64,000 nt of DNA from the NCBI GenBank assembly GCA_030710605.1, contig CP092868.1, positions 28,716,011 to 28,780,010 of the forward strand. Reading direction: 5' to 3'. The notes beneath the pieces were generated by a model that searched no databases, was not told the origin of the DNA, and saw nothing but the letters and a program-made list of their open reading frames with translations. Positions 1 through 11,760 of the stretch are shown here, piece by piece; the stretch's first letter is position 1; every line of letters starts with the position of its first letter. This DNA comes from Cordylochernes scorpioides. Its lineage: Eukaryota > Arthropoda > Arachnida > Pseudoscorpiones > Chernetidae. The position numbers were made by a program, and so were the translations under genes.

Positions 1-310
1 AAGGAAGTGTGCTTCAAGTCTGTGTGCCGTCTCCTGTCGTTACTATCGCCACTGCCATCGTCACCGGGCTACTACTGCTGCTGCTACAACTCTTCTGGTA
101 AGTCTCTCGTGTCCCCCCACCAGTGGTAAGGCCGAGAGATACTGCCAGAGGAAAGGGAGTTTCCACAGGAGAAAGAGGTGGAACTCCGGGCGTCATTGGG
201 TGGCCTGCGGGGAGAAGCCGCAGGGAAGAGCAACCGGAGCCCGGGTAGGTGAACCACGAAGAGAAGAAGCGTGTGTCGCAAAGGACCAGAGGGGAAACGC
301 GCGACAATAT
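1..310. other. GC-rich segment cut by the window edge, unidentified
   Basis: This stretch is far richer in G+C than the rest of the window and ends abruptly near 310. It has CTG/CAG-like triplets near 70-90 and a consensus-like splice donor (GGTAAGT) at about 100. The plus strand is open from the left edge to that donor, so it could be an exon end. It could equally be the 5' end of a retrotransposon lying beyond the edge. I see no diagnostic domain and do not call a gene. Confidence 0.35.
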
Positions 311-1222
311 TATATTTATATGTATAAAAAATGAGGAAAAAACGAACATTGAGGATAATGAGACAATATATTTCGATCAAACCACAATTCATAACTTATT
401 TACATATAAAAACAGAGATGTGTAATGAATATAGTGAGTAACAAAATATGTAACGATTATAATCTGTATATTGAATAGAAGTATGTTACAACACTATTCT
501 TTCATTTCTATATATACATATTTGCAATGGACTCTCTCCTAACAGATATGGAAATATTTCTAAAATATCACGATCCATAGAGTATTTTTCAATATACGAG
601 AGAGGCACATCTCCTGGATCTATACGAAAATAATTTCGTATAAATCCAAGTTCCGCGCATTTATTGAAAACTTTAAGAATAACTCAGTTCTGCCGTGGAT
701 CCTCCAAAGTAAAATTTTGACCCTACAATATTGATTTAACCAATATATATTTATTGTTGAAAGTTTAAATTCTAGGTTATTTCTACGATATTATTTATTT
801 AACACAGTTGCAAAGACACATCATATCCATAATTAGGATAATTGAGTATAAATCTGATATTATATACAAATCAAATCATCGTGAAATTTACATAATTAAA
901 CATTGAAAAGCACACAAATTACACATTTGATGTCAAATATTTGCATATAGTGATTAGATATAGTAGCTTGAAATATGTAAAATGTATGAAATATGTACAC
1001 AAAATTGCCATTTACAACAGTTTAGAACAACGTGTAGACTAAGTAAATTAATACATCCAATGATTACATCAGAACGAGTCAGTGGCCAACAGTCAATACT
1101 TTCGCCTTAAAATATACAGCCTGCAGAATCTATTAAACTTTATGTATTGGACTTTATTGTGAACAACTTCTTCTACGATATAATACTCTTTTTATAGTTT
1201 TCATATTTTTGTAATATTGTCT
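311..1222. other. AT-rich DNA, nothing recognised
   Basis: No long reading frame, tandem repeat, foldback or mobile-element end was recognised here. Confidence 0.5.
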
Positions 1223-1425
1223 GTTAATACAAAGCAATAACGTGCCATCTATACATATAAAATGAAAGTATTTAGAAGCACGAATGTTTCTTTTATACAT
1301 AATACTAACTTCTTCTGCCCAGTGGTGAATCCTCCCAGCAGCTTCGTTAATTCAATCCACCAGACCGCTTCTCAGAACTCTAATACTGTATTGGACGAAT
1401 CTGCTTATGTTGTCTGTACTAATTT
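1223..1425 (-). repeat. Family E palindromic-element fragment
   Basis: Matches the family E copies at 12817-13301 and 51995-52320: the reverse complement of the AGATGGCnCG end near 1242, the ATAAAATGAAAG block, then a decayed form of the hammerhead-like block near 1320 and the phrase about 60 bp after it. It is a single arm without its inverted partner. Confidence 0.6.
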
Positions 1426-1659
1426 GCATCTTTGTTAGATATCGCAGCTTGTTAGTTGGCTAGCGGTTATTGGATAAGTCAGGCCGCTGATAGGCGTGAG
1501 TTGCTAGAGTGTATATAATTTTATCTAGTTTAATTTCCTCTCAATCTATTATCATTCCTTATTGTTTATAAATACCTTTTAAGTAATAGAGGATATTCGT
1601 AATTATCCGCCTTCCTTCTTCACCGAATATATATTTCCCCAACATTTATTATTATAATA

Positions 1660-1850
1660 CAATATAATGCGGCTTATGATTGTCAAACGTCGTTTATTAT
1701 TTTATATCAGTATTAATAGAAATATCAAGATTATTCTCTGAAACTATCCATTATAAATATATTTATATAGATATGTTTATAATGAAGAGTTTCAGAAAAT
1801 AATCTTGATATTTCTATTGATATAAATGTATATATATTTCGTTTTTGAAA
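1660..1850. repeat. Foldback, about 40-bp arms
   Basis: Arms at 1701-1744 and 1789-1828 are near-perfect reverse complements around an AT-rich loop. The flank at 1663-1690 matches the family H phrase AATACAATATAATGCGGCTT also found at 18345, 21427 and 44155, so this is probably a diverged family H element. The surrounding DNA from 1441 to 2050 shows nothing else. Confidence 0.55.
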
Positions 1851-2059
1851 TTATCAATATTTTATTATATAAATTTTACTTAAATTCTTAATTTAATCGT
1901 TATCCTCGTCGTCAGAAATAAATTTATGTTTTTATTTAAATCAATGACAACATTTGTGTTTGACAAAACATAACAACATTGACAATTTATTCTTCAGATT
2001 ATTATTTTTTTTATAATGAAATGATGATTATATGGATAATATATATGGTGGTGGTAGTG

Positions 2060-2600
2060 TCCATGGAACAGATCAGATCGGTCCATGCACCCTGATCACA
2101 ATACCGGCCAACTGAGGTGTCTTGTCCGTATGGATGTCCTCTTCTGATTGATGTCTGCCATATAGAGGGCTGCAGATCAGATCGGTCCATACACCCTGAT
2201 CACAATACCATCCAACTGAGGTGTCTTGTCCGTATGGATGTCCTCTTCTGGATTGATGTCTGCCATATAGAGGGCTGCAGATAGGTACATGCACCCTGAT
2301 CACAATACCGGCCAACTGAGGTGTCTTGTCCGTATGGATGTCCTCTTCTGGATTGATGTCAGCCATATAGAGGGCTGCAGATCAGATCGGTCCGTACACC
2401 CTGATCACAATACCGGCCAACTGAGGTGTCTTGTCCGTATGGATGTCCTCTTCTGGATTGTTGTCTGCCATATAGAGGGCTGCAGATCAGATCGGTCCAT
2501 GCAGCCTGATCACAATACCGGCCAACCGAGGTGCCTTATCCGTATGGATGTCCTCTTCTGGATTGATGTCTGCCATATAGAGGACTGCAAGGATAGCTGG
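2060..2600. repeat. Five-copy tandem array, about 105-bp unit, derived from a LINE ORF end
   Basis: The phrase around GGTGTCTTGTCCGTATGGAT recurs at about 2115, 2219, 2319, 2424 and 2529, giving 100-105-bp periods. Read on the minus strand, each unit encodes the same short peptide with the motif ADINPEEDIHTDK and ending near HGPI, the terminal residues of the LINE remnant at 2487-2730. The array is therefore a tandem multiplication of the last part of that retrotransposon ORF plus adjacent 3' sequence. Confidence 0.85.
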
Positions 2601-2730
2601 GCAACTGTATATATGGTCCGGAGTGAGTTGGTTGTTGTAGCAGTTTTTGCAGTTCCTGTAGGATCTAGTCATGTCTGGCTTTATCTTCCTTCCTTTAAAA
2701 TGTCCTGTTATGATTCTTGAAAATATATAA
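2487..2730 (-). pseudogene. LINE ORF2 C-terminal remnant (Cys/His tail)
   Basis: The minus frame contains GHFKGRK, then CKNCYNNQLTPDHIYSCPA, a C-x2-C-x(n)-H-x4-C tail typical of the end of arthropod non-LTR retrotransposon ORF2 proteins after the reverse transcriptase and RNase H-like region, followed by about 35 residues to a stop. Only the C-terminus is present; reverse transcriptase and endonuclease are absent, as expected for a 5'-truncated insertion. The end of the frame runs straight into the tandem array at 2060-2600. Exact clade is not determined. A diverged relative with the same layout lies at 11551-11760 on the plus strand. Confidence 0.7.
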
Positions 2731-2894
2731 TTAATGATTATAAACACAAGATAATAAGACCAAATCAAATAAATAATATCCATATAATATCCAAATAAAT
2801 AACAAATCAAGCCTTATCATAATTAATGATCATTTACAATACATAACAACGATACAAATAATCTCAATTTTAATAAAAACAAATTTTATAGTCA

Positions 2895-3231
2895 CTCGAT
2901 TTGTCACATTACACGGAAAATTCCAGATGTCTATCAGAAACACCAAATTGTTCCTGCGGAGAAACTGAACAAACTGCTCTTCACCTTATCTATGACTGTC
3001 CGAACTTTACAGAAGTGAGGCATCGATTGTTCCTTGATCTATACGATTTAACTCTCTTACATCAGCCGCACTTTGTTTATATAAATTTCATGGACTCTTC
3101 AGCTTGATATATGCAAATATGTAAATATTTAATCCTAAGTTGCAGTTTATCTGTTTCCTTTGTTTCCTTATGTAATAGGCGCAAATACTTCAATATCGCG
3201 CCTGTTTGGAGATAATAAATAAATGAAATCC
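2895..3231 (+). pseudogene. Second LINE ORF2 C-terminal remnant and 3' UTR
   Basis: The frame at 2901-3107 has CSCGETEQTALHLIYDCPNF, the C-x-C-G...H-x4-C tail common at the end of jockey/R1/CR1-type ORF2 proteins, then about 30 residues and a stop. Downstream is a non-coding stretch with a GCGCAAATACTTC block and a terminal AATAAATAAATG run near 3213-3231, which looks like the 3' UTR and A-rich end. It is a different LINE lineage from 2487-2730. The copy is 5'-truncated and inactive. Confidence 0.7.
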
Positions 3232-3619
3232 TAAAATATCAAGTATTATGTGTAAAAACACGCAAAAACGTTTCATATTTATTTATGAAGATATATGGAA
3301 ATAAGTCAGTAAATGTAGATAGAAAAAAAGATAAATTGGCGAAAGAAGTTTACATCCTCTGATATTCCATCAGACTATATTATGAAGAAAAATATTTTTC
3401 TCGCCTTTGAAGAATTTATAAACTTCTAAACTGTGTAAAACTAGCAACATCTTTCATCGTTATTTCTATCTCTTTTTCTTTAAAAAAAATGACCTTCTCT
3501 CTTTTACTGGAAAGAGATAATATTAAGAGAGCAGACTGAATTATTGGTATCAAGTTCATCTAACTCTTTCGTCAGTTTAATTTGCACGACAATTTTACTA
3601 TTATATTATACTCCACTTC
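3232..3619. other. AT-rich DNA, nothing recognised
   Basis: No structure was recognised between the LINE tail and the SINE target site. Confidence 0.5.
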
Positions 3620-3634
3620 ATATATATAAATAAC

Positions 3635-3983
3635 TCCGCTTTTGCTGGTCCCAAACCCGGATCCCCAAATCCGGAGCAGTAACAAGCTCGCTAAAAAACC
3701 AGGGCTCAGCTGGCCCGGCTGACAGTACTCTGTAAGGGCTCCTAATCCAGGGATACAGGATGAGCAGCGTTTGTACTCCATGTTAGAAGCAGCTGCACAT
3801 GGCGTTTGTTCCTCATATCAGAGGCAGCTATTTAATATTGGAGCTGAGTCGGCCTGCCACTGAGTAGTGCTCCCAGTCTTAATGACAAAGGCAGATGCAT
3901 TCTACTTCACCCAGACAGACACCATCAAGGGTCACAAATTGATACCCTAATATGATTGAGTGGAGATAAGAAAGAAGAATAAG
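3635..3983 (+). mobile_element. SINE-like retroposon, 349 bp, perfect 15-bp TSD
   Basis: Begins ACTCCGCTTTTGC and ends in a GAAA/GAAGAA-rich tail. It is flanked by identical 15-bp repeats at 3620-3634 and 3984-3998, the signature of target-primed insertion. Two more copies lie at 4335-4645 and 20797-21144, each with its own TSD. No coding capacity is visible. The head does not show a clear tRNA A/B box, so the promoter ancestry is open. Confidence 0.85.
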
Positions 3984-3998
3984 ATATATATAAATAAC

Positions 3999-4322
3999 AA
4001 TTTGGTATATCTTGGTGAAATTATTTTTAGATGAAGACATAAGTAATTTCCAGATAGAATAAACCATGAAAGAAGTTCAATGCAATACTAGAATGATCTC
4101 GGAGATTTAAACTGGGGTGAGCTTGGGTCAACGAATATCTTCATTATTATTACAATATATACTATGATTTCCTTTTATTCGGATAATTTTTCAAGTATTT
4201 TTCAAACTATCATTTGAAGACACCACAGTTAAACTTTATATCGAACCATAATGTACTAGAATTTCTTCATAGATAAACCCCTTCTTTTTTTGACATACTT
4301 CCTCATTTATGGAATCGGTAGA
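3999..4322. other. AT-rich spacer between two opposed SINEs
   Basis: No feature recognised; it separates two copies of the same SINE in opposite orientations, so the whole interval 3635-4645 can form a long hairpin. Confidence 0.5.
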
Positions 4323-4334
4323 TACTGTGTAATT

Positions 4335-4645
4335 CTTCTTCTTCTTTCTTATCTCCACACTGGGTGAAGTAGAATGCGTCTGCCTCTGTCATTAAGACTG
4401 GGAGCACTACTCAGTAGCAGGTCAAATTAGCTCCAAAAGAAATGGCCGCCTCTGACATGAGGAACAGATGCCATGTGCAGCCGCTCCTAACACGGAGTAC
4501 AAACGCTGCTCATCCTGTATCCCTGGATTAGGAGCCCTTACAGGGTACTATCAGCCGGGACAGCTGAGCCCAGGTTTTTTAGTGAGCTTATTACTGCTCC
4601 CCCTCCTCCTTTTTTATCCGGGCTTGGGACCGGCAAAGGCGGAGT
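4335..4645 (-). mobile_element. SINE-like retroposon, 311 bp, perfect 12-bp TSD
   Basis: Same family as 3635-3983, minus orientation, with the (CTT)n complement of its tail at 4335 and its head at 4645. Flanking TSD TACTGTGTAATT is at 4323-4334 and 4646-4657. It lacks an internal segment of about 40 bp near the tail that the other two copies have. Confidence 0.85.
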
Positions 4646-4657
4646 TACTGTGTAATT

Positions 4658-5755
4658 AAAAAGAAAAAGTGGAATTCCAATATGTTTCTTTTATTAATAT
4701 TCGAGAAGAACTCTTCACCAGAACCAATAAATATAATTACATAAAAACAACATAACATAGGTTTTACATTCTAATCTAAACATCAACTATATTGTTAAAC
4801 AAGACCCAAATTGGCATTTTAATCTTTACCAACAAAATGTTACCCTTTCAAAAAAACACAAATTTCACGGCCATCAATTTTACTCATATATATAAAAATT
4901 GTATTAAAAATTGATTAAGAGGAAGTTTTTTTTAAGTTAGGCCGTTTATTAACGTCATCCTTAACTAGTATTCTGACAACCATTAATTATTTTTTGAAAA
5001 TATAATCAACTCTTAAACCTTTTTTTTTTTTTATCAAAGAGGGAACTCCCTATCTTAAAAATAAGGTCAGGAAGGTCTATTGGAAAGAGACAAGAGTAAT
5101 TAATTCTAACCATTTTTCAAACTATTATCTTATACGAAAAAAAAATGGAGAGGGTTAGTTATAAATTTTCTTATTTTTACATTTTTAGAATGTTTATTAA
5201 TGTAGTAACCTATTTTTTTATCAAGAATATATGTATCAAATTGTTGTTAATTGTAATTTATTTACACTTTTAAACATTTTTTTTTTCATTTTAATTTTAT
5301 TATACATAATAGATTATCTGTCCCCCGATATAGGGTTAATTATGTGTGTCCTAAAACATTTATTAAGTTAACAAAAATACATTTGATCGTGCAATTAAAA
5401 TAGCTGATGGCTTGCGCCATCTGTCGGGAAAAAATATTACCTATTCAGCAACCTTTATACTTTAAAGAACTTAACTGCCACCCAGTAGTTTCAAAATGTA
5501 AGGTTCTATCCTGAATCAAAGGTCAAAAAAAAAAACAAGGTAAAAACCAACCTTTGCGCCCTTGACTAAAGACAAGAAGACTTAGAACTAAAGACTAAAT
5601 AGGTACCCAGACTGTAGTAAAATTCAAGTTTTTTTTAATATATCCTGATTATCATAAAGTTAATCAATATATTCCTTGAAGCTAAGCATATGTACCTTGA
5701 AAACTATATAGCCATTTAGTTTGTTTCAAAATGTAAAAGTCAAAAGGCGATCCAT
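4658..5755. other. AT-rich DNA with one small repeat fragment
   Basis: Mostly featureless with A/T runs. The block at about 5400-5430 (GATGGCTTGCGCCATCTGTCGG) matches the end of family B elements (41640-41878), so a short family B relic sits here. Confidence 0.4.
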
Positions 5756-5985
5756 CAATTAAGCTTATATAAAAGGGCGTAGACGGATCTGTAAGGAAAA
5801 AAAAACATTTCTTTATCAAAATATATCGAGAGATTGCTCCCTCTTTATCAATTTATTGCACAGTTGATGCATACTGTGCAATAAATTGATAAAGAGGGAG
5901 CAATCTCTCGAAATATTTTGATAAAAAATGTTTGTTTTTTTTTTTCTTTACAGATCCAAGTACGCCCTTTTATATAAGCTTAAAA
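5756..5985. repeat. Long palindrome, arms about 105 bp
   Basis: The sequence reads out from a centre at about 5870 (GCACAGTTGATGCATACTGTGC) into two near-perfect arms, 5759-5866 and 5873-5985, ending in AAGCTTATATAAAAGGGCG and its complement. There are a few mismatches and an A/T-run length difference. It resembles a foldback or MITE; no TSD was assigned. Confidence 0.75.
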
Positions 5986-6560
5986 TGTAAGGTTGTTTTT
6001 TTCCTGAATCACAACGAAAATCAAAATGTAATCGGAGGCCAGTCCTATAAACCCTAAAGGACTAAATAAGGATCCTGTTTGTGGAAAAAACGCAAGCTGT
6101 CTTCTACGAAGAAGGAAAAAGCGATTCAGCCAATCGGGAATCCGACCATTCTGGTCAGACGATAAATCAAATTAGGCCTAATCAGGGCAAAACTTGTCGG
6201 GTACTGCTAATTGCATATTGTCCCCTTGCTGTGACAAATTAACCCGACATAACTTTACTTGATTTGTGGCAGTTGATTCCTCCTTCCATTGATATCATTA
6301 ATTTCCTTCTTCATAATCACAATGTTTTGTAGCTTCTATTGATATTTCCTTTCAATATAAATGTACAGGAGTAGATATATACTATTCGGGTTGTTGAGAG
6401 AGAAACTAGTGTGTGCTGTAGATAACCGTAAATACTTAACTTTATTTGTGATCTATTCTTTTAATTTGAAAGATAATATATATAGTAATAGATGTCAATA
6501 TACATTATATTTACATATGTACCATAATTATAAATAGTGTTACAGCCCCAGAGTGAAGCC
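5986..6560. other. Moderately GC-rich to AT-rich DNA, unidentified
   Basis: About 6020-6260 is less AT-rich than its surroundings but has no open frame or recognised element. Confidence 0.4.
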
Positions 6561-6689
6561 ATATATAAAGATCATTCTGATAAGAAGCCACATTGATACA
6601 AATATGAAATATTTTGAAATAAAGCCACAGAGAAACAATTAGACCATCACTTGGAGTAATGCAATATAAAAAAAACTACCACTTAGCAT

Positions 6690-7712
6690 AAAATACTAAA
6701 GAAGTAAATATATGATCACCTGAAGTTAAGACATATTCGAAGATCATTCTGAAATGAAGCCATATAGAAACAAATAGATCACTTATATAATGAAGCCATA
6801 TAGAAACAATTAGACCATCGCTTGGAATGAAGCCATATAGAAACAAATAGATCATCACTTGGAATGAAGCCATATAGAAACAAATAGATCATCACTTGTA
6901 ATGAAGCCATATAGAAACAAATAGATCACTTATATAATGAAGCCATATAGAAACAATTAGACCATCGCTTGTAATGAAGTCATATAGAAACAAATAGATC
7001 ACTAATAATGAAGCCATATAGAAACAAATAGATCACTAATAATGAAGCCATATAGAAACAAATAGATCACTTATAATGAAGCCATATAGAAACAATTAGA
7101 TCATCGCTTGTAATGAAGCCATATAGAAACAAATAGATAACTTTTAATTAAGCCATATAGAAACAATTAGATCATCGCTTGGAATGAAGTCATATAGAAA
7201 CAATTAGATCATCGCTTGTAATGAAGCCATATAGAAACAAATAGATAACTTTTAATGAAGCCATATAGAAACAATTAGATCATCGCTTGGAATGAAGTCA
7301 TATAGAAACAAATAGATAACTTTTAATTAAGCCATATAGAAACAATTAGATCATCGCTTGGAATGAAGTCATATAGAAACAATTAGATCATCACTTGTAA
7401 TGAAGCCATATAGAAACAAATAGATAACTTTTAATGAAGCCATATAGAAACAATTAGATCATCGCTTGGAATGAAGTCATATAGAAACAAATAGATAACT
7501 TTTAATTAAGCCATATAGAAACAATTAGATCATCGCTTGGAATGAAGTCATATAGAAACAATTAGATCATCGCTTGTAATGAAGCCATATAGAAACAAAT
7601 AGATAACTTTTAATGAAGCCATATAGAAACAATTAGATCATCGCTTGGAATGAAGTCATATAGAAACAATTAGATCATCGCTTGTAATGAAGCCATATAG
7701 AAACAAATAGCG
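6690..7712. repeat. Satellite: 35-38-bp monomers with 179-bp higher-order period
   Basis: The core CATATAGAAACAA recurs about 27 times with 35-38-bp spacing. From about 7140 the variants repeat in a fixed order of five monomers: the marker TTTTAATTA occurs at 7142, 7321 and 7500, exactly 179 bp apart. Earlier monomers (6560-6890) are irregular, as expected for an older array edge. Confidence 0.9.
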
Positions 7713-7727
7713 ATCATATAGCAAAAA

Positions 7728-8012
7728 GCGATATGTGGTCACTCGGGGATTTGGCCACGAAAGAACGTTGTCATTCGAGGAAGTGGTCATTTGGGGAGGT
7801 GGACACTTGAGGAGGTTGCAACGCAATAATATGATCATTAGAGGAAGTGGTCATTTGGGGAGGTGAATCCTTGTTAAGGTGGCAAACGTTAAAAGGTTGT
7901 CAATCGAGGAAGTGTTCATTTGAGGAGGTTGACTCTTGGGGAGATTGTCACGCAAGAAGATGATCATTCGAGGAAGTGGTCATTTGAGGAGGTGGACACT
8001 TCAGGGATAATC
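7728..8012. repeat. Degenerate tandem array, 60-70-bp unit
   Basis: GAGGAAGTGGTCATTT recurs at about 7778, 7834, 7905 and 7971, with sub-repeats of GAGG..GGT..CA type inside. It begins about 15 bp after the previous satellite ends, at the GATCATATAGCAAAAAG junction, and is unrelated in sequence. Confidence 0.8.
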
Positions 8013-9980
8013 ATTCATTATTTAAAGGGTCCATAGGAGTCTTTATTATGTGTACTTTGCCATTTATTCCATAAGAACGTCATCAATTCTATCCTTGATC
8101 TTGACCTCAAACCCCTCAAAGAAATAACTTGTCCTTATCTCTCGAAATCACGGAACATTAAATATTCCATTTAGATCTCCTGGGTCGAGATTATGGACCT
8201 AATCAATTACCTGGGCGTTGGTGCCGCCGATAATTGGACACATATTTTATCTGTAACATCGTCGCAAAATCACCAGTGACTTGAAAAAACTAAAAATTTA
8301 CCATTAGTTTATTTGAAAATTAAGAGAACCACAAATGACTGATTTCACAATAGAATATATTCATTCTAAAATATAGCCTTTTAGTGGTCGTCATGTCTTG
8401 TCCATAATATTCTTCATGCTGTTCTCCCTTTGAGTCTAATCCCCATTTTGGAATTTTTGCATTAAAATTCCGAGAAATACTGTAGATGTTGTTGTCCTGC
8501 TACATATTTCTATTTCCTTTTAGTTTATTGTGAGAATATTATAATAATAGTTAAAGTAAAGAGACATCAGTATAAATACAACGATAAATGGAGAATAAAA
8601 TGAAAAGGCCATTGATATGGTTCGCCAATTATGAATCATGCCCCTTTTCATCCAATATTTATTCATTCCGATGTACAAAATATGTAAAATAGCTTTTAAT
8701 AATATGTATTTAAAAGTAGTGGATTTTAAAAAACATTTAAGAATTTTTATAGAAAGAGAACTATTGGTAGGATGAATCGACATATTTAAATGTCCTTTGA
8801 TAAGTGTCTAAATAAAATATTTCAAACTTTAAAGCTTCCATATCACCTGCTGCCACGTGTATCTGTCATTAGTTCTATATGTCTGTTTACAAATCTTTTA
8901 ATAAATTTTTAATATACTTCCTTAGTGTTATGTAATTAAAGTAAGTAAGAAGGATGAATCCGTAACCAATTTAACTTTGCATATTATTTATAATTAATAT
9001 CAATTATACAAAACAAATCTTGGTATATGTTTATACATAAAAACAACAAAAACGTTAAATATTAAATACATACAAGTTCCTTTTCAAACACGAGCTCATC
9101 TATAGCCATTGTTACTCTGTGTAATATTCCAACACTGAGAACAACTAAATGTCTGAAATTTGGTATAATTGTTCAAACCCGATGACAATGCAATTTGACA
9201 AATATACACTGGTGTCCAAAAAATAAGAAACTTAACCAATATAGAAATTTCTCAAAAGCTAATTTATTAACAAATATAAAATTTAGTATTTGAGTTGTCG
9301 GGTTGGACAGCAATAGACTAATTATAATTTATATATTTATTTTCAAATTTTATGATCAATTTTAATATATTTTTGATCAAACAGCAATCTAAAAATTTAT
9401 AGAGTTGCTCAATACAGCTAAAAATGCAAATTTACAAAATTTCAGACTTCTGGGTGATCGGTATTGGACTATTTTTCCATATCTCCTTTAAAACCCTTTA
9501 AAAGTCTATCAGCCAATTTTTATTTTATTTGTAACTTTATTCTGAAGAAGGGCATAAGAATTTTGTCGAAAATTTAGGAAATATAACCTTCTATAGTTAA
9601 ACTGTCTTTTTAACAAAAGAACGGTAAATGTAAAGTTGATAAATATTGAGATAAACAGAATATAGATTTTGTGTATCGAAATAAACATCACTTTCGAAGA
9701 GACCAAAGTTATCTTCCTTTTCCAAAATCAGCTTTTAACCCCTCAATTCTTCAGAAGGACTTAGGTGTATTCTTTTATCTTTCACTTATCATTCGAAAGG
9801 AGAACCTAGATTTGGACCTTTTGAGATATCTACAGTATCGGTCAACTTAGCAATAGTTTTTCTCAACCTTGCTATCTATTTGGTAAAACTCTATTTCATG
9901 TTTTCTTTTTCAATTCTACTTTCAGATCCTTACAACTATTTTAGTGCTTATTTTCTTTATATAAATATAATACATTAGAG
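8013..9980. other. AT-rich DNA, no gene recognised
   Basis: No element ends were recognised. A possible decayed hammerhead core (CTGAAGA at 9542-9548 and GAAA at 9568-9571) lacks a convincing stem II. Short frames here have no recognisable composition or motif. Confidence 0.4.
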
Positions 9981-9983
9981 ATA

Positions 9984-10140
9984 CAGTAGAAGCTCCCTGT
10001 AAAGGACACCTATTTCAGTGCCAAAGTGTCCTTTAGAGAGAAGTGTCCTCTTACTGGAGAGTTGCTAAATTTTAAAAATGGTAATTTTGCAAATTAAAAC
10101 TGTCCTTTGTAGAGAGTTTTCCGCTAGAAAGGTTCTATTG
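9984..10140. mobile_element. TA-flanked MITE, 157 bp
   Basis: Terminal inverted repeat (TIR) starts CAGTAGAAGCTCCCTG and the opposite end is ...GGTTCTATTG; TA flanks both ends. The interior has repeated TGTCCTTT..GAGAG blocks. Non-coding. The Tc1/mariner/pogo assignment rests on the TA duplication and TIR style. Confidence 0.75.
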
Positions 10141-10166
10141 TATTTGGTATCTGGAAAGCATTGGTA

Positions 10167-10344
10167 CAGTAGAAGAACCCTGTAAAGGACAACACCTAAT
10201 TACAGAGCCAAAATGTCCTTTAGAGAGAGGTGTCCTCTTACCGGAGAATTGCTAAATAGTAAAAATGGTAATTTCGCAAATGAAAACTGTCCTTTACAGA
10301 GAGGTGTCCTCTAGCGCTAGTGTCCTTTCATGGAGATTCTACTG
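10167..10344. mobile_element. TA-flanked MITE, 178 bp, second copy
   Basis: Same family and orientation as 9984-10140, 26 bp away. It starts CAGTAGAAGAACCCTG and ends GGAGATTCTACTG, with TA on each side. It is better preserved than its neighbour. Confidence 0.8.
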
Positions 10345-10594
10345 TATATATAATTATAATTTACTTAAATACAAAAATTAGATATGATCAAAAGAAACGA
10401 TAACTCATAAGAAAGTAGACAATTATCTTTACTTCTTCTTGTAAACGTTCTGACCGAACACATAGCCGTGAAAAAAAGGATTCTAATGAAATATTTCTTC
10501 AGTAATATAGACGATTGGCCAGATATAAATTTTGAGAGAAAAGGAGACCAATAAAGATTATTTAATCCAAAGAAAGAATTTTATCCATAATAAT

Positions 10595-11240
10595 ATGTTA
10601 TTATGCATTAGCGCGCCATCTGTTATCAAAATACGAAACTATTATAGGAACAAACCTCAAGACATCTACTGATCGATTGCCCAGCATTTCAATATTATAG
10701 AATGAAGAATGAACTAGTTGTTTGTGAACTTAACGATTTGATTTCCGATAAAAAATCATATTTAAAGTTCAATTCATTTTGTAAATACATTCTAAACTTT
10801 CTACAAAATCTGGATCTCTAATGTTTTCATGTGTTGAATAATGTAAATAACTTATGTAAATAAACTTTTCTCTTTGTTTGGCGCAAGTATCCCTTGCGGG
10901 GTATAGCGCTTTGGAAATAAAATAATTGAAACTATTATAGACGCGTATGATTCTTTTAAAAATAAAATAAATTCTAATGCCCTTACTGCATGCCCCTTCC
11001 ATTAATATTTCCATTGCAGTAAAGACAGTAGAAATTGTTTTATTTTTAAAAAGAATCATACGTGTCTATAATAGGTTCGTATTTTGATAATAATATGTAT
11101 TTGAAAATTTTTCCTTGTAATGATGTTTGATGTAAATAGTATTTTAGTAATTGTATAAATGGAAGAGTAATCTTGTTAAACCGTTGGGAGGGTTCCACAA
11201 TGATGGGCGAAGCCTTCCTAATATCGCAGCAAGAACAGAG
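10595..11240. repeat. Decayed family A elements with inner foldback
   Basis: The family A end (GCATTAGCGCGCCATCTGTTATC) is at about 10605. The foldback around 10928-11092 has arms with TATTATAGACGCGTATGATTC and its complement. A decayed hammerhead-like block (GTTGGGAGGGTTC...TGATGGGCGAAGCC) is at about 11183-11213. This looks like two or more overlapping old insertions. Confidence 0.6.
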
Positions 11241-11550
11241 AGAGAGTAAATTTTATTATATATTTTAAATTCCAAGTTCTCTTTTTATAAAAAAGTTCCA
11301 AATATCATGCAAAATATTTAGCTATAATATTTCTACAAGTACAGCTCTTTAAGTTAAAGGACAATGTAAAAAAATGTATACTTCTTCCCCTCGAGTCTAT
11401 ATGCAAATTTACAAAACAGGAAACGCTGATGCTTTGGCAAAATACAAGATAATCAAACAAAAAATAAGAAAAGATTAAATATGAGAAATAAACTCTTAAA
11501 GAAAACTGACAAAAACTATAACAAGACTTAGAACAAAACAGTATAAAGGA

Positions 11551-11760
11551 ATGACAATACATCCAGATGGCACAAGAATTTATAGAGCATGCAACAAATG
11601 TCCTGGTGTGGAACTAACACCTACTCACATATTCTTATGCCCAGCAATGGCCGCAGCCTTGCAGAAAATTGACATGGACCCAGAGCAGCAGCTTTACACA
11701 CCCAAGATAGTGGATATTGCTGCTGTTGTGATAGAGATGTACGGAGACATCTGAGACTCT
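11551..11760 (+). pseudogene. LINE ORF2 C-terminal remnant (Cys/His tail)
   Basis: The frame includes CNKCPGVELTPTHIFLCPAM, a C-x2-C-x(n)-H-x4-C tail, followed by about 35 residues (…DPEQQLYTPKIVDIA…) and a stop at 11752-11754. It aligns by eye with the minus-strand remnant at 2487-2730 (LTPTHIFLCPA against LTPDHIYSCPA). After the stop comes a short 3' UTR ending in CGACAACAACAAC, a CAA-type microsatellite tail. The copy is 5'-truncated. Confidence 0.7.

Noticed and set aside
14-392. Overlapping minus-strand frames of about 100 codons in the GC-rich edge segment
   Set aside because: Low-complexity Ser runs, overlapping frames and no motif; GC-rich DNA has few stops by chance.
9542-9571. Hammerhead core words CTGAAGA and GAAA
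   Set aside because: The segment between them does not pair as stem II and no foldback surrounds it.
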